Below, piece after piece: positions 33,004-41,982 of a stretch of 64,000 nt of DNA (within the stretch, counting starts at the first letter, position 1; every line of letters begins with the position of its first letter). Location: contig CAVRBT010000015.1 in the NCBI GenBank assembly GCA_963719275.1, positions 1-64,000 on the forward strand. Reading direction: 5' to 3'. Made by a program: the position numbers and the translations under genes. The DNA comes from AC-32 sp963719275. GTDB taxonomy: Bacteria > Actinomycetota > Thermoleophilia > Gaiellales > Gaiellaceae. The notes under the pieces were generated by a model. That model saw only the letters and a program-made list of their open reading frames with translations, did no database searches and was not told where the DNA came from.

Positions 33004-33983
33004 CGCGAAGGCGCCAGGCTCTGCACGGGCTGCCGTTCGCGGTACCAGGCGATCGTGCGGGCAAGCCCCTCGTCCAGGTCGACGCGGGGCTCCCACTCCA
33101 GCAGCTTCTCCGCCTTGTCGACGTTCGGGATCCGCATCTCGACGTCGGTGTAGTGCAGCGGGCGAAAGACGATCTCGGACTCGGACTCGGCCAGTCGCTT
33201 GATCCGCGAGGCGAGGTCGAAGACCGTCACCACCGAGCGCGGGTTGCCGACGTTGAACACCTGCCCGACCGCCTCCTCCCGCTCCAGCATCGCGAGCAGC
33301 GCGTCGACGACGTCGTCGACGAAGCACCAGGCGCGGATCTGCGACCCGTCGCCGTGGATCACGAGCTCCTCCCCCGCGAGCGCCCGCACCGTGAAGTGGT
33401 GGATCGCGCCGCTGCCGACCTGACCGGGGCCGTAGACGTTGAAGGGCCGGATCGAGGTCGACGGCAGCTTGTGCTCGTCGTAGTACGAGTGCGCGAGGTA
33501 CTCGCCGGCGAGCTTCGAGACTGCATACGTCCAGCGCGCCTCGCCGACCGAGCCCTGGGAGGTGACGTGGGTCTCCTCGACCTTGTACGCGTGCGTGCCG
33601 AAGACCTCGCTCGTCGAGAAGTCGATCAGCCGCTCGATCGTGCCCGCCTCGTGCGCGGCCTCGAGCACGTTCGAGGTGCCGATCAGGTTGACGCGCATCG
33701 TCCGCACGGGGCTCTCGAGCACCTTGTCGACCCCCGCGATCGCGGCCAGGTGGACGACATGCGTAGCGCGCGAGGTCAACTCCCGCAGGAGCGGCAGGTC
33801 GAGCACGTCGCCCTCGACGAAGCGCAGGTTCTCGTGCTCGGCGAGGTCGGTCCCTGTCAGCGAGTCGCGGTGCAGGTTGTCGAGCACGACGATCTCGTTC
33901 TCGGCGACGAGCCGCCGCGCGAGCGCGGTTCCGATGAAGCCCGCGCCGCCCGTCATCAGGATCTTTTTCCCGCTCAGAGGCAC
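33000..33983 (-). CDS. NAD-dependent nucleotide-sugar epimerase/decarboxylase (SDR)
   Basis: The 327-residue extended SDR protein has ILMTGGAGFIGTALARRL (NAD loop), VVLDNLHRDSLTG, VVHLAAIAGVDKVLE, STSEVFG, YAVSKLAGEYLAHSYY (catalytic Tyr-x3-Lys), IRPFNVYGPGQVGSGAIHHF and GDGSQIRAWCFVDDVVDALL. This set fits UDP-glucuronate decarboxylase or UDP-glucose 4-epimerase relatives. It starts at GTG 33983. A Wzx-like flippase gene is divergent, with two-hairpin element copy 2 in the shared upstream region. Confidence 0.85.
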   Translation of the reverse strand: MPLSGKKILMTGGAGFIGTALARRLVAENEIVVLDNLHRDSLTGTDLAEHENLRFVEGDVLDLPLLRELTSRATHVVHLAAIAGVDKVLESPVRTMRVNLIGTSNVLEAAHEAGTIERLIDFSTSEVFGTHAYKVEETHVTSQGSVGEARWTYAVSKLAGEYLAHSYYDEHKLPSTSIRPFNVYGPGQVGSGAIHHFTVRALAGEELVIHGDGSQIRAWCFVDDVVDALLAMLEREEAVGQVFNVGNPRSVVTVFDLASRIKRLAESESEIVFRPLHYTDVEMRIPNVDKAEKLLEWEPRVDLDEGLARTIAWYRERQPVQSLAPSR

Positions 33984-34040
33984 GATCGCGGAGTCTACCG
34001 GCGGCTCCTTGTGGCGCCTGTGGTCACTTCCACCGTGTTG

Positions 34041-34111
34041 GACCGGCCGTTTCAGACGGGCGCGCGGGCGGAGCCCGCACACCCTGAGACGGCACCGCTA
34101 GCGGTGCCTTG
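34041..34111 (+). repeat. Two-hairpin element A, copy 2
   Basis: CCGGCCGTTTCAGACGG is followed by a stem with a CGGGC-GGA-GCCCG tip, CCCTGA, and a perfect second hairpin GGCACCGC-TA-GCGGTGCC, ending CCTTG. It occupies half of the divergent promoter region between the SDR gene and the flippase, ending 17 bases before the flippase start codon. Confidence 0.78.
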
Positions 34112-34127
34112 CAGCAAACTGGCAGCC

Positions 34128-35564
34128 GTGCTCGCGCAGCAGCTCGGACGTCTCGCCAAGCACTCGGCGATCTACGGCCTCGGCGCCGTCGTCTCGCGGC
34201 TGATCGGCGTCCTGCTGCTGCCGATCGTGACGCGCTACCTGACGCGCGCCGACGTCGGCGCGGTCGACACGCTCATCTCGCTCACCGTCGTGCTGGTGAT
34301 CGTCCTGCGCATGGGTATCTCGGCGGCGTTCTTCCGCTTCTACTTCGACGCCGAGGACGAGGCGGGCCGAACGACGGTCGTGCGCACCTCGTTCTGGTTC
34401 ACGATGGCGATGGCGACGCTCGGCCTCGTCGCCGGCTCGCTTCTCGCGGGTGAGATCTCGCAGCTCCTCTTCACCACCGACTCGAAGGCCAACCTCGTCC
34501 GCGCCGCGCTCGTCCTCCTCTGGGCGCAGATGAACTACGAACAGATGACCGCGCTCTTCCGCGTCGAGGAGCGCTCGGTCTCGTACGTGGCCGCGACGCT
34601 CGCCAATGTGATCATCACGGTCGTCGCGACGATCCTGCTCGTCGCCGTCTGGGACAAGGGCGCGGTCGGCGTGATCGCCGGCAACTTCACGGGCACGCTC
34701 GTCGTCTTCTTCGTCCTGCTCGGCTACCGGCGCTTCCAGCTCGGGTTCGAGTTCGACCGCGAGCTCTTCCGGCGGATGCAGCGCTTCGGGCTGCCGCTCG
34801 TGCCCTCCGGGATCGCGCTGTGGGTGATCGACCTCTCCGACCGCTTCTTCCTGGTGCGGATGAAGGGCCTCCCCGAGCTCGGCCTCTACTCGGTCGGCGT
34901 CCGCATCTCGACTGCGCTCCTGCTGGTGCTGATCGCGCTCCGCACCGCGTGGCCGGCCTTCGCGTTTTCGATCAAGGAGGACGAGGAGGCAAAGCGGACC
35001 TACGGCTTCGTGCTGACCTACGTGCTGTACGCCTGCTGCTGGCTGTCGCTGACGGTCTCTCTGCTCGCGCCGTGGCTCGTTCGCCTCTTGACCACGCCGC
35101 GCTTCTACCGCGCAGCCGAGGTCGTGCCGCTGCTCGTCTTCGGCGTGACGGCGTTCATCGCCTTCAACGTGATGTCGATCGGCATCGGGCGCGCGAAGAG
35201 GACGCAGTTCAACTGGGTGGTGACCGGCGGCGCGGCGCTCGTGAACATCGGCCTCAACTTCCTGCTGATCCCGCCCTACGGGATGATCGGTGCGGCGATC
35301 TCGACGCTCGTGGCGTACGTGGTGATGTTCCTCGGCATGACCGTGCGGGCGCAGCAGGTCTTCCCCGTGCCGTACCAGTGGCGGCGGATCGCGCTGGCGG
35401 TCGGGGCCGCAGTCGCGCTAACGGTGCTCGGGAAGAGCCTCGACGTCCCGCTCGCGGGCGCCGTCCTGCTCAGCGCTGTCTACCCGCTGATCCTGCTGCC
35501 GCTCGGGTTCTACCTCCCGGTCGAGCTGCGGCGAATCCGCGCGCTCGTCTCGCCGGCGCGGTAG
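34128..35564 (+). CDS. Wzx-like polysaccharide flippase (MATE/MOP superfamily)
   Basis: The 478-residue protein has about fourteen helices and family signatures: an amphipathic start LGRLAKHSAIYGLGAVVSRLIGVLLLPIVTRYLTRADVGAVDTL, the repeat-like GLPLVPSGIALWVIDLSDRFFL in the second half, and LNFLLIPPYGMIGAAISTLVAYVV near the C-terminus. These proteins flip undecaprenyl-linked oligosaccharide to the outer face. The start GTG 34128 gives the canonical N-terminus. The last 147 bases run antisense to the convergent polymerase gene. Confidence 0.9.
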   Translation: MLAQQLGRLAKHSAIYGLGAVVSRLIGVLLLPIVTRYLTRADVGAVDTLISLTVVLVIVLRMGISAAFFRFYFDAEDEAGRTTVVRTSFWFTMAMATLGLVAGSLLAGEISQLLFTTDSKANLVRAALVLLWAQMNYEQMTALFRVEERSVSYVAATLANVIITVVATILLVAVWDKGAVGVIAGNFTGTLVVFFVLLGYRRFQLGFEFDRELFRRMQRFGLPLVPSGIALWVIDLSDRFFLVRMKGLPELGLYSVGVRISTALLLVLIALRTAWPAFAFSIKEDEEAKRTYGFVLTYVLYACCWLSLTVSLLAPWLVRLLTTPRFYRAAEVVPLLVFGVTAFIAFNVMSIGIGRAKRTQFNWVVTGGAALVNIGLNFLLIPPYGMIGAAISTLVAYVVMFLGMTVRAQQVFPVPYQWRRIALAVGAAVALTVLGKSLDVPLAGAVLLSAVYPLILLPLGFYLPVELRRIRALVSPAR

Positions 35565-36971
35565 CGCGGCCGCGAGGCCGATCGCGCCCCAGACCGTCGG
35601 GTCCTCGAAGAACGCGTTGTAGAAGAGGCTGTGCACGGCGATCGCGGTCACCGTCAGCCCGAGCGCGAGCGCGGTCAGCCCCGGCACGTCGCGGGCGAAG
35701 CGGCGGAAGGCGAGGCCGAGCGCGGCGACGAGCAGCCAGCCGTAGAGCGCGAAGCCGACGATCCCGCCCTCGGCAGCCACCGTGACGGGCGTGGTGTGCG
35801 ACGCGGCCGCGTTCGGCTCCCGGCCCTTCAGGTTCGCGAGCTCCGCGTAGGCGTGCTTGAAGCCGCCGACTCCGACACCGGCGACAGGGTGGTGGACGGC
35901 GATGTGCAGGCCACGGCGCACGAGCGTCCCGCGGCCGCTCGTCGTGCTCTTGCCGCTGCCGCCGCCGAAAACGTCGTGCCGCACACTCGGCACTGCGAGC
36001 GCGCCCGCGACCACGACCACGGCCGCGACGGCGGCCAGTGCCAGGCCGCGGCGGCCCCAGGCGAAGACCGCGGCCACGATCACGCCGACCGCGAGCGCGG
36101 CGAAGCTCGACTGCGAGTACGAGAAGTAGAGCCCCGTCCAGATGACGACGATCGCGGCCGTCGCCCCGTAGACCAGCCGCCGGTCGCGCACGAACAGCAC
36201 GACGACGAGGCAGGCGAGGATCGCGACGACGAGGAAGCGCCCGTAGATCGACGGGTCCCAGAAGACCGAGTTGACGCGGTAGAAGGGCGCGTAGGCGTTC
36301 GAGACGAGCAGCTTCGGGTTCCAGAAGATGTCGCGGTTCTGGTACTGGTAGATCCCGATCACCGCGAAGACGCCCGCCATCGCCGTCAGCTCCGCGAGCA
36401 GCCCGAGCGCGATCAGCCGGCTCCAGCGCAGGCGCGCGAGCGCGACGGCGAGCAGGCCGAACGGGAGGAAGAAGAACAGCAGCTCGATCGCGCCCTGGCG
36501 GACGTCGCCGGTCCACAGGATCGAGAGGCCGGTCCAGCCGACGAAGGCCGCGAGCGGCCAGGCGACGGGCCCCAGCTCACGGGCACGCGCGTCGCCCTCG
36601 ACGAGCTCCCAGGCGAGCAGCAGCGCAGCGGCCGCCACGACGGCGTACATCGCCACGAGCAGGTTCGCCTCCGTCGAGCCGACCGTCACATGGAACCGGG
36701 CGGGGACGCAGGCCAGCGCGGCAAGCGGAAGCAGGTAGGGCCAGCGGCGGAAGATCGCGGCCCCGCCGGCCGCGAGCAGGAGCCCGACCACAGCTGCCGC
36801 GGCGAGCAGGGGCCGGTGCCCGTGGGGCGCGAGGTAGAGCGCGAGCAGGAGCGCGCCGAGCGCCCACGCGCCGAGCCCGGCGAGCCGTTGGATCCGCGAC
36901 GGCGCCACGAACAGGACTGCGAGCCCGGCCGCGCCGATCACGCCTCCCGCGCGGGCGAGCTCGGAGGTCAC
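35418..36971 (-). CDS. O-antigen ligase/polymerase-like membrane protein with a long antisense tail
   Basis: The 517-residue protein has about twelve helices and the ligase-family loop from about 345 with RGTLVRRGLHIAVHHPVAGVGVGGFKHAYAEL and HTTPVTVAAEGGIVGF, where the His lies in the outer loop expected to act on lipid-linked glycan. Homology appears to end near PTVWGAIGLAAALP. The last 45-50 residues (rich in Arg, Asp, Glu and Gln) are encoded antisense to the flippase gene and look non-domain. GTG 36971 overlaps the preceding gene (GTGA). Confidence 0.78.
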   Translation of the reverse strand: MTSELARAGGVIGAAGLAVLFVAPSRIQRLAGLGAWALGALLLALYLAPHGHRPLLAAAAVVGLLLAAGGAAIFRRWPYLLPLAALACVPARFHVTVGSTEANLLVAMYAVVAAAALLLAWELVEGDARARELGPVAWPLAAFVGWTGLSILWTGDVRQGAIELLFFFLPFGLLAVALARLRWSRLIALGLLAELTAMAGVFAVIGIYQYQNRDIFWNPKLLVSNAYAPFYRVNSVFWDPSIYGRFLVVAILACLVVVLFVRDRRLVYGATAAIVVIWTGLYFSYSQSSFAALAVGVIVAAVFAWGRRGLALAAVAAVVVVAGALAVPSVRHDVFGGGSGKSTTSGRGTLVRRGLHIAVHHPVAGVGVGGFKHAYAELANLKGREPNAAASHTTPVTVAAEGGIVGFALYGWLLVAALGLAFRRFARDVPGLTALALGLTVTAIAVHSLFYNAFFEDPTVWGAIGLAAALPRRRDERADSPQLDREVEPERQQDQRVDSAEQDGARERDVEALPEHR

Positions 36972-37888
36972 GGTGTGACCACCACCACGGCCCGAGCGAC
37001 GTGCCCGTTCGCCGCCACGCGCAGCACGTAGCGGCCCGGCTTCGGCGCGCGCAGGATCAGGAGCCGCCCGCTGCGGCGCGCGTGCAGCGAGCCGAGGTGG
37101 ACCGCGTACGACTTCGCGTCGGTGAGGACGCGGAAGCCGAACCGCCGCCCGGTCTTCGCGCGTACCTCGTGAGGCCGCAGGTCGATGTACCGCACGATCA
37201 CCGTCAGCCTGCGACTCGGCGGCCCCAGGTTCGTCGCGCGGTCCAGGGCCCGGAGCCGGATCCGGTGCGGCCCCGGCCTCAGCGAGCGCGCCGTCTTGCC
37301 GCCCCAGTCGAGTTTCCCGGCGCGCACGAAGCGGAAGGTCGGACCCGCGCGGCGGTCGCCGTCGACGTAGAGGATCACCCGCGCCTGCTCATTGGTCTGG
37401 TACTTGATCCGGATCAGGTCCTGAACGAAGTCGCCGTCCGGCGAGAAGACGCGCGGTGTGATCGAGGTGAGCCGAACGAACGGCGGCGTCGCGTCCATGC
37501 GGATCGGGTTCGGCAGCAGGATCGTGCGGTGCTCGCGCGCGAGGTGGACGCGCGGCCGGTACGTGCCGTCGGGGACGACCTCGTGCGCGTTGTCGCGCCC
37601 GTCCCAGGTGAACTGCTGCGTCCCGCGGCTCGCCGCCCTGTTGCGCGCGAGCGTCCGGATCACGTCGCCGCTGCCGTTGACGATCTCCACGGTCAGCCGG
37701 TCGGGCCTACGCAGCAGGAAGCCGATCGCCGCCTTGTCGTTCGAGAGCGAGTCGGGCGCGACAACCTTGCTCACGTGCGTGTCCGAGATCGGGCTGCGCT
37801 CGAGCTTGAGCCCTTCCGTGATTGCGAAGGCCGCGGCCGTAGAGCCGAGCAAAGCGAAAACGACGAGCGTCGGCAGCAGGCGCGCCAC
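36968..37888 (-). CDS. Secreted protein with FlgD-type Ig-like domains
   Basis: The 306-residue protein has an N-terminal hydrophobic signal or anchor (about 4-24), then beta-rich domains. The best match is FLLRRPDRLTVEIVNGSGDVIRTLARNRAASRGTQQFTWDGRDNAHEVVPDGTYRPRVHL, a FlgD-like Ig fold with the WDGxD pattern. A second similar unit covers FSPDGDFVQDLIRIKYQTNEQARVILYVDGD, and the C-terminal part (GRYVLRVAANGHVARAVVVV) is another beta-sandwich. It may present or bind glycans on the surface. It starts at GTG 37888 and overlaps the polymerase gene by 4 bases. Confidence 0.7.
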   Translation of the reverse strand: MARLLPTLVVFALLGSTAAAFAITEGLKLERSPISDTHVSKVVAPDSLSNDKAAIGFLLRRPDRLTVEIVNGSGDVIRTLARNRAASRGTQQFTWDGRDNAHEVVPDGTYRPRVHLAREHRTILLPNPIRMDATPPFVRLTSITPRVFSPDGDFVQDLIRIKYQTNEQARVILYVDGDRRAGPTFRFVRAGKLDWGGKTARSLRPGPHRIRLRALDRATNLGPPSRRLTVIVRYIDLRPHEVRAKTGRRFGFRVLTDAKSYAVHLGSLHARRSGRLLILRAPKPGRYVLRVAANGHVARAVVVVTP

Positions 37889-37947
37889 GGCTCGGCGAGT
37901 GTAGTCCGTACACGAAGCGGCCCTCCCAGGTAAGACTTCGCACGTCG

Positions 37948-38682
37948 ATGACGCGTACGCCCGCCCTCGTCAAACGAATGAAGCCGCTCGTCCCGGTGGC
38001 GCTGAAGCGGCCGCTCAAGCGCGCGATCCCGAAGCGCTACCACGGCCTCTTCGATCCCGACTGGCACCGGCGGAGCATCGGAAACGTCCGACTCTGGGAC
38101 ACGCTCGGCAAGCTCCAGTTCGACTACCTCGTGGGGCGCGGCCTGGCGCCCCATCACTACTTGCTAGACGTCGGCTGCGGGCCGCTCCGAGGAGGTGTGC
38201 ACTTCATCCGGTACCTGGAGGCCGGGCACTACTACGGCGTCGACAAGAACGCTCCCGTGCTGCACGAGGCCGAACGGCTCGAGCTTCCGCGTCACGGCTT
38301 GGTCGAGATGCAGCCCACTCTCGTGGCGATGGACGACTTTGGCTTCGGGCGGCTCGGGCGGCAGTTCGATTACGCGATCGCGCAATCCGTCTTCACCCAT
38401 CTCCCCCTGAACGAGATCATCCGCTGCCTGATGGAGATGGATGGAGCGCTCGTGTCCGGAGGCGAGTTCTACGCGACCTTCTTCGAGAACGAGAAAGGGA
38501 AGTTCAACCTCGACGACGTCCACCAGACGGCGGAGGTCGTGACCCACTTCGACCGCGACTTCTTCCATTACGACGTCGGCACCTTCGAATGGGCCTGCGA
38601 GGGAACCAAGCTGAGCGTCGAGTACCTGGGCGACTGGAGCAACCCGGTCAACCAGAAGATGCTGGTTTTCCGGAAGGGCTAG
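37948..38682 (+). CDS. SAM-dependent methyltransferase
   Basis: This 244-residue class I methyltransferase has a basic N-terminus of about 45 residues, motif I LLDVGCGPLRGG at about 72-83, YYGVDKN at about 94, and FDYAIAQSVFTHLPLNEIIRCLMEM for motifs II-III. Such genes in glycan clusters usually methylate a sugar or cap a chain, but the substrate is unknown. It stands alone on the rightward strand between two leftward operons, and its TAG stop overlaps the convergent ATP-grasp stop (CTAG). Confidence 0.82.
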   Translation: MTRTPALVKRMKPLVPVALKRPLKRAIPKRYHGLFDPDWHRRSIGNVRLWDTLGKLQFDYLVGRGLAPHHYLLDVGCGPLRGGVHFIRYLEAGHYYGVDKNAPVLHEAERLELPRHGLVEMQPTLVAMDDFGFGRLGRQFDYAIAQSVFTHLPLNEIIRCLMEMDGALVSGGEFYATFFENEKGKFNLDDVHQTAEVVTHFDRDFFHYDVGTFEWACEGTKLSVEYLGDWSNPVNQKMLVFRKG

Positions 38683-39902
38683 CTCACCCCGCCGCGGAAC
38701 GGGTTCACGAGAAAGCGCCCAGCGTTGACCAGGGCGGGCGCCGGATCGTCGAGCGCGAAGACGCCGTCCACGTACGGCGGGCGCTGGATTGCGATGCCGC
38801 CGCCGCTCATGAAGCCGATCGCCCAGCGCTTGCCGCTGCTGTTCGTCCGCGCAGACGGAACGGTCACGCCGATCAGGTCCCAGTACGCGGTCTGCGCCAC
38901 GTCTGCTCCACAAGCACCGGTGAGTCCGTGCCACTGCCACAGCCGCGGGTTGACCTCGATCAGCTTCAGGCGGCCGTCGCGCGGATCGCGCTTCCACTCG
39001 ACCTGGGCGATTCCGTGGAAGTCGAGAGCCCGCAAGAGCTTCAGTCCCGACTCGACGACCTCGTCGTCCCATACCGCCTCCCCGATGCGGGCGCTGCCCA
39101 TGTTCTCTGCGGTCTGGCGCAGCTTCCTGCCGGAGAAGACCGCGAGGGGCACTCCATCGGGAGAGATGTACGTCCCGAGCGACCAGAGGCATTCGTCGCC
39201 GCCCGGAATGAACTCCTGCACCATCGGCTCGAAGTCGGCGGTCAGCCGGTAGGCGTGCTCGAGCTCGGCGCGCGTGCGGCAGACGAAGGCCTGCCGCCTG
39301 TGGGTTCGCTTGAAGACGATGTTCTCCGAAGGCTTCGCGAACACCGGGTAGCCGATCTCGACGGCAGCGGTCAGCGCCTCGTCGAGCGAGCGGGGGTGGG
39401 CCGTCGCCGGCGTTCCCATCCCGAGGCCGCTCGCGGCCGCGAGCTGGTGCCGCTTGCTTTGCAGCGGCTCGAGCACGTTCCAGTCCGGGAACGGGTAGAG
39501 GTACCGGTCGCCGAGCTCGGCGCGGCGGCTGGCCAGTGCGTTCAGATGCTCGTCGTGGGTCGGAAAGATCGGGGCAGGACGCTCGAGCTCGTCCGCGAGC
39601 TCGAGGAGGAACGAGATGAACCCGTCCTGGTCCGGCAGCGGGTCCGGTGCCACGAGCGGTAGCGCGTAGCGCGAGCGGAAACCGAGGGCCCAGGGACGGT
39701 GGTCGAGCGCGATCGTTCGAACTCCGGAGCGGCCGAGCGACCGAATCGCGCCGAGCCCGTTCACCCAGCCGACTTCACAGACCACGGCAGGCGGCAAACG
39801 TCCGGCGCGGACGTAGGCCGCGACGGCCTTCAGTGGTCGCGGCTTCGCTTGCAGGAACTTCGGAGCGAGGCGCCGGTTGGGCGCGGTCGACGGTGCCTCC
39901 AC
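38679..39902 (-). CDS. ATP-grasp protein (carbamoyl-phosphate-synthase-like ligase)
   Basis: The 407-residue protein has a Rossmann part (AVVCEVGWVNGLGAIRSLGRSGVRTIALDH), SKRHQLAAASGLGMGTPATAHP, an ATP-binding strand VFAKPSENIVF, a hinge MVQEFIPGGDECLWSLGTYI and the metal site RLKLIEVNPRLWQWHGL with a proper ENPR-like motif. It closely resembles the ATP-grasp gene at 10528. It is the last gene after the sulfur-operon exporter, 9 bases behind it, yet its relatives sit with glycosyltransferases. A carboxylate-amine ligase role is inferred; the substrate is unknown. Confidence 0.75.
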   Translation of the reverse strand: MEAPSTAPNRRLAPKFLQAKPRPLKAVAAYVRAGRLPPAVVCEVGWVNGLGAIRSLGRSGVRTIALDHRPWALGFRSRYALPLVAPDPLPDQDGFISFLLELADELERPAPIFPTHDEHLNALASRRAELGDRYLYPFPDWNVLEPLQSKRHQLAAASGLGMGTPATAHPRSLDEALTAAVEIGYPVFAKPSENIVFKRTHRRQAFVCRTRAELEHAYRLTADFEPMVQEFIPGGDECLWSLGTYISPDGVPLAVFSGRKLRQTAENMGSARIGEAVWDDEVVESGLKLLRALDFHGIAQVEWKRDPRDGRLKLIEVNPRLWQWHGLTGACGADVAQTAYWDLIGVTVPSARTNSSGKRWAIGFMSGGGIAIQRPPYVDGVFALDDPAPALVNAGRFLVNPFRGGVS

Positions 39903-39911
39903 TTCGACAGC

Positions 39912-40811
39912 CTACTCGTGCGACGCTGGAGTCATTCCGAGGTTTGCCCGGCGTGAGCCGAGCCACGCGATCAGGGCCCACGCCACGAAGCCGATGACAG
40001 CGACCACCGCGCCGCCCGCGATCACGTAGGTCGCTCCGGAGAAATCGATCAGCTTGACACCGCTCAGCATCAGCACCGTCGCGAGCCCGAGTCGCAGCGC
40101 ACGGTCGGGCACGCGCAGCGTGAACTGGCTCGAGATCAGCACTCCCGGAATCGAACCGGTAAGCAGCCAGCCCATCGTTCGCAGGTCGACGTTGCCCGCC
40201 ACGAGGTGCCCGAAGCCGGCGACCCAGAGCAGCGCAGCCGCGTGGAAGATGTCGGTGCCGACGATCTTCGGCAGCGTCAGGGGGAAGACGAGCACCATGA
40301 TCAGGCCGAAGAACGTGCCGCTGCCGACCGAGGTCAGGCCGACGACGAAACCGCAGACGGCGCCGAGCGTGAATGCGATCACGCGGTCGCGGCGGGTGAG
40401 CAGGAACGGGGCGTCGTCGGGCTGCACGCCGCGCTGGATGAAGGTCTTCGCGACGAGGCCCACTCCGCCGATGACGAGCGCCGCCCCGATCGCGTAGGCC
40501 TCGATGTCCTCCGCGCCCGTCGAGTGGTGGCTGAGCCACGTGGCGACGGCGACGCCGAGCAGCGACATCGGCCCGGAGCCGAGGAACATCCAGAAGGTCA
40601 GCCGCGCATGCACTGTCCCGAGCCGCCGGTGCCTGACGGCGCCGAAGCTCTTGAAGATCGCGCCGTGCAGGACGTCCGTCCCCACCGCGAGGGTCGGCTT
40701 GAAGCCGAAGAAGATGACCAGGATGGGCGTCAGCAGCGAGCCGCCGCCCATCCCGGTCATCCCGACCAGCAGCCCGATCAGCAGGCCGCTAAGCGTGAAC
40801 TGCCAGGTCAT
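39912..40811 (-). CDS. TauE/SafE family sulfite/organosulfonate exporter
   Basis: The 299-residue protein has about eight membrane helices arranged as two repeats, with the family signatures GLLVGMTGMGGGSLLTPIL near the N-terminus and GFVVGLTSVGSGTFFGLIMVL in the middle. TauE/SafE proteins export sulfite, sulfoacetate or related anions. It lies 3 bases behind ATP sulfurylase, so it likely removes excess sulfite or exports the sulfonate made by this operon. The ATG at 40811 gives a complete first helix. Confidence 0.85.
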   Translation of the reverse strand: MTWQFTLSGLLIGLLVGMTGMGGGSLLTPILVIFFGFKPTLAVGTDVLHGAIFKSFGAVRHRRLGTVHARLTFWMFLGSGPMSLLGVAVATWLSHHSTGAEDIEAYAIGAALVIGGVGLVAKTFIQRGVQPDDAPFLLTRRDRVIAFTLGAVCGFVVGLTSVGSGTFFGLIMVLVFPLTLPKIVGTDIFHAAALLWVAGFGHLVAGNVDLRTMGWLLTGSIPGVLISSQFTLRVPDRALRLGLATVLMLSGVKLIDFSGATYVIAGGAVVAVIGFVAWALIAWLGSRRANLGMTPASHE

Positions 40812-40814
40812 GCG

Positions 40815-41951
40815 CTACGAGCGGTACGCGTGGATCAGTACCTCGGCGACCTCGGGCCGCGAGAACTCCGCGGGCGGCAGCTGTCCCTCGGCAAGCAGCT
40901 CGCGCACCTTCGTGCCCGAGAGGAAGACGTGGTCGTCGCCGCCGTGCGGGCACGTCTTCGGCGTCGCCATCTGGCCGCAGGCGCGGCAGAAGAACGCGTG
41001 CTCGAAGAACATCGGCTCGATGTCGAGCTCGTGGTGCTCGAACTCGTCGAAGATCAACTGCGCGTCGTAGGTCCCGTAGTAGTCGCCGACACCCGCGTGG
41101 TCGCGGCCGACGATGAAGTGCGAGCAGCCGTAGTTCTTGCGGCAGATCGCGTGCCAGATCGCTTCGCGCGGACCGGCGTAGCGCATCGCCGCGGGAAAGG
41201 CCGAGACGAGCACGCGGTCGGCCGGGTAGTAGTTGTCGACAAGGACGCGGTAGCACTCGACGCGCGTCCCCGCCGGGACGTCGTCCGACTTCGTCTCGCC
41301 GACGAGCGGATGGATCAGTAGCCCGTCGACGGTCTCGAGCGCGCCCTTCGTCAGGTACTCGTGCGCGCGGTGGATCGGGTTGCGCGTCTGGAAGCCGACG
41401 ACCCGCTTCCAACCCCGCTCGGCGAACGTCGCGCGCGTCTGCGCGGGGTCGAGCGCGAGCTCCGGGAACGTCGGCTCGACCCGCTCGAAGACGGTCACGC
41501 GGCCGGCGAGGTAGAGCGGCTTCTGGTCGTAGAGCCGCTTGACCCCGGGATGCGCGTCGTCCGTGGTGCGGAAGCAGCGGTCGGCCTCGCGCTCCCTGTC
41601 GTACTCGTAGGCACCCTCGACGTCGAGCACCGCGAGCGGCCTCCCGGAGCCGTCGGCCAGCGCGACCTGGTCGCCGTCCGGCTCGCGGTCGACCGCGAGG
41701 CAGACCGGCAGCGCCCACGGCAGCCCGTTCGCCAGGCGCATCTCGTCGACGACCCGCTCGTAGTCGTGCTGGGCCATGAAGCCCTCGAGCGGCGAGAGCG
41801 CGCCACTCGCGAGCATGTCGAGGTCGGAGACCTCGCGCGGGGTCAGCTGCAGCTGCTCGAGCCTCTCCACCGCGTCGGGCCGCGGGCCGGTGCGGTCGAC
41901 GAGCTTGCCGCCGTGCGGCTCGATCAGGTGCGCGGTTGCAGTGATGCTCAC
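40815..41951 (-). CDS. sat: ATP sulfurylase (sulfate adenylyltransferase)
   Basis: This 378-residue Sat/Met3-type enzyme makes adenylyl sulfate (APS) from ATP and sulfate. The active-site motifs are present: QTRNPIHRAHE at 188-198, GRDHAGVG at 282-289 and VLVSAFPAAMRYAGPREAIWHA around 247-268. A zinc-type CRAC plus later Cys occurs at 322-334, as in single-domain bacterial and archaeal enzymes. GTG 41951 follows GGGGGTGG. The upstream gap of 130 bases carries the GGGGGAAAC hairpin. The APS kinase gene precedes it and TauE follows it. Confidence 0.95.
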   Translation of the reverse strand: MSITATAHLIEPHGGKLVDRTGPRPDAVERLEQLQLTPREVSDLDMLASGALSPLEGFMAQHDYERVVDEMRLANGLPWALPVCLAVDREPDGDQVALADGSGRPLAVLDVEGAYEYDREREADRCFRTTDDAHPGVKRLYDQKPLYLAGRVTVFERVEPTFPELALDPAQTRATFAERGWKRVVGFQTRNPIHRAHEYLTKGALETVDGLLIHPLVGETKSDDVPAGTRVECYRVLVDNYYPADRVLVSAFPAAMRYAGPREAIWHAICRKNYGCSHFIVGRDHAGVGDYYGTYDAQLIFDEFEHHELDIEPMFFEHAFFCRACGQMATPKTCPHGGDDHVFLSGTKVRELLAEGQLPPAEFSRPEVAEVLIHAYRS

Positions 41952-41982
41952 GCCGCCACCCCCTTCGCCTTCGGCTCAGTCG

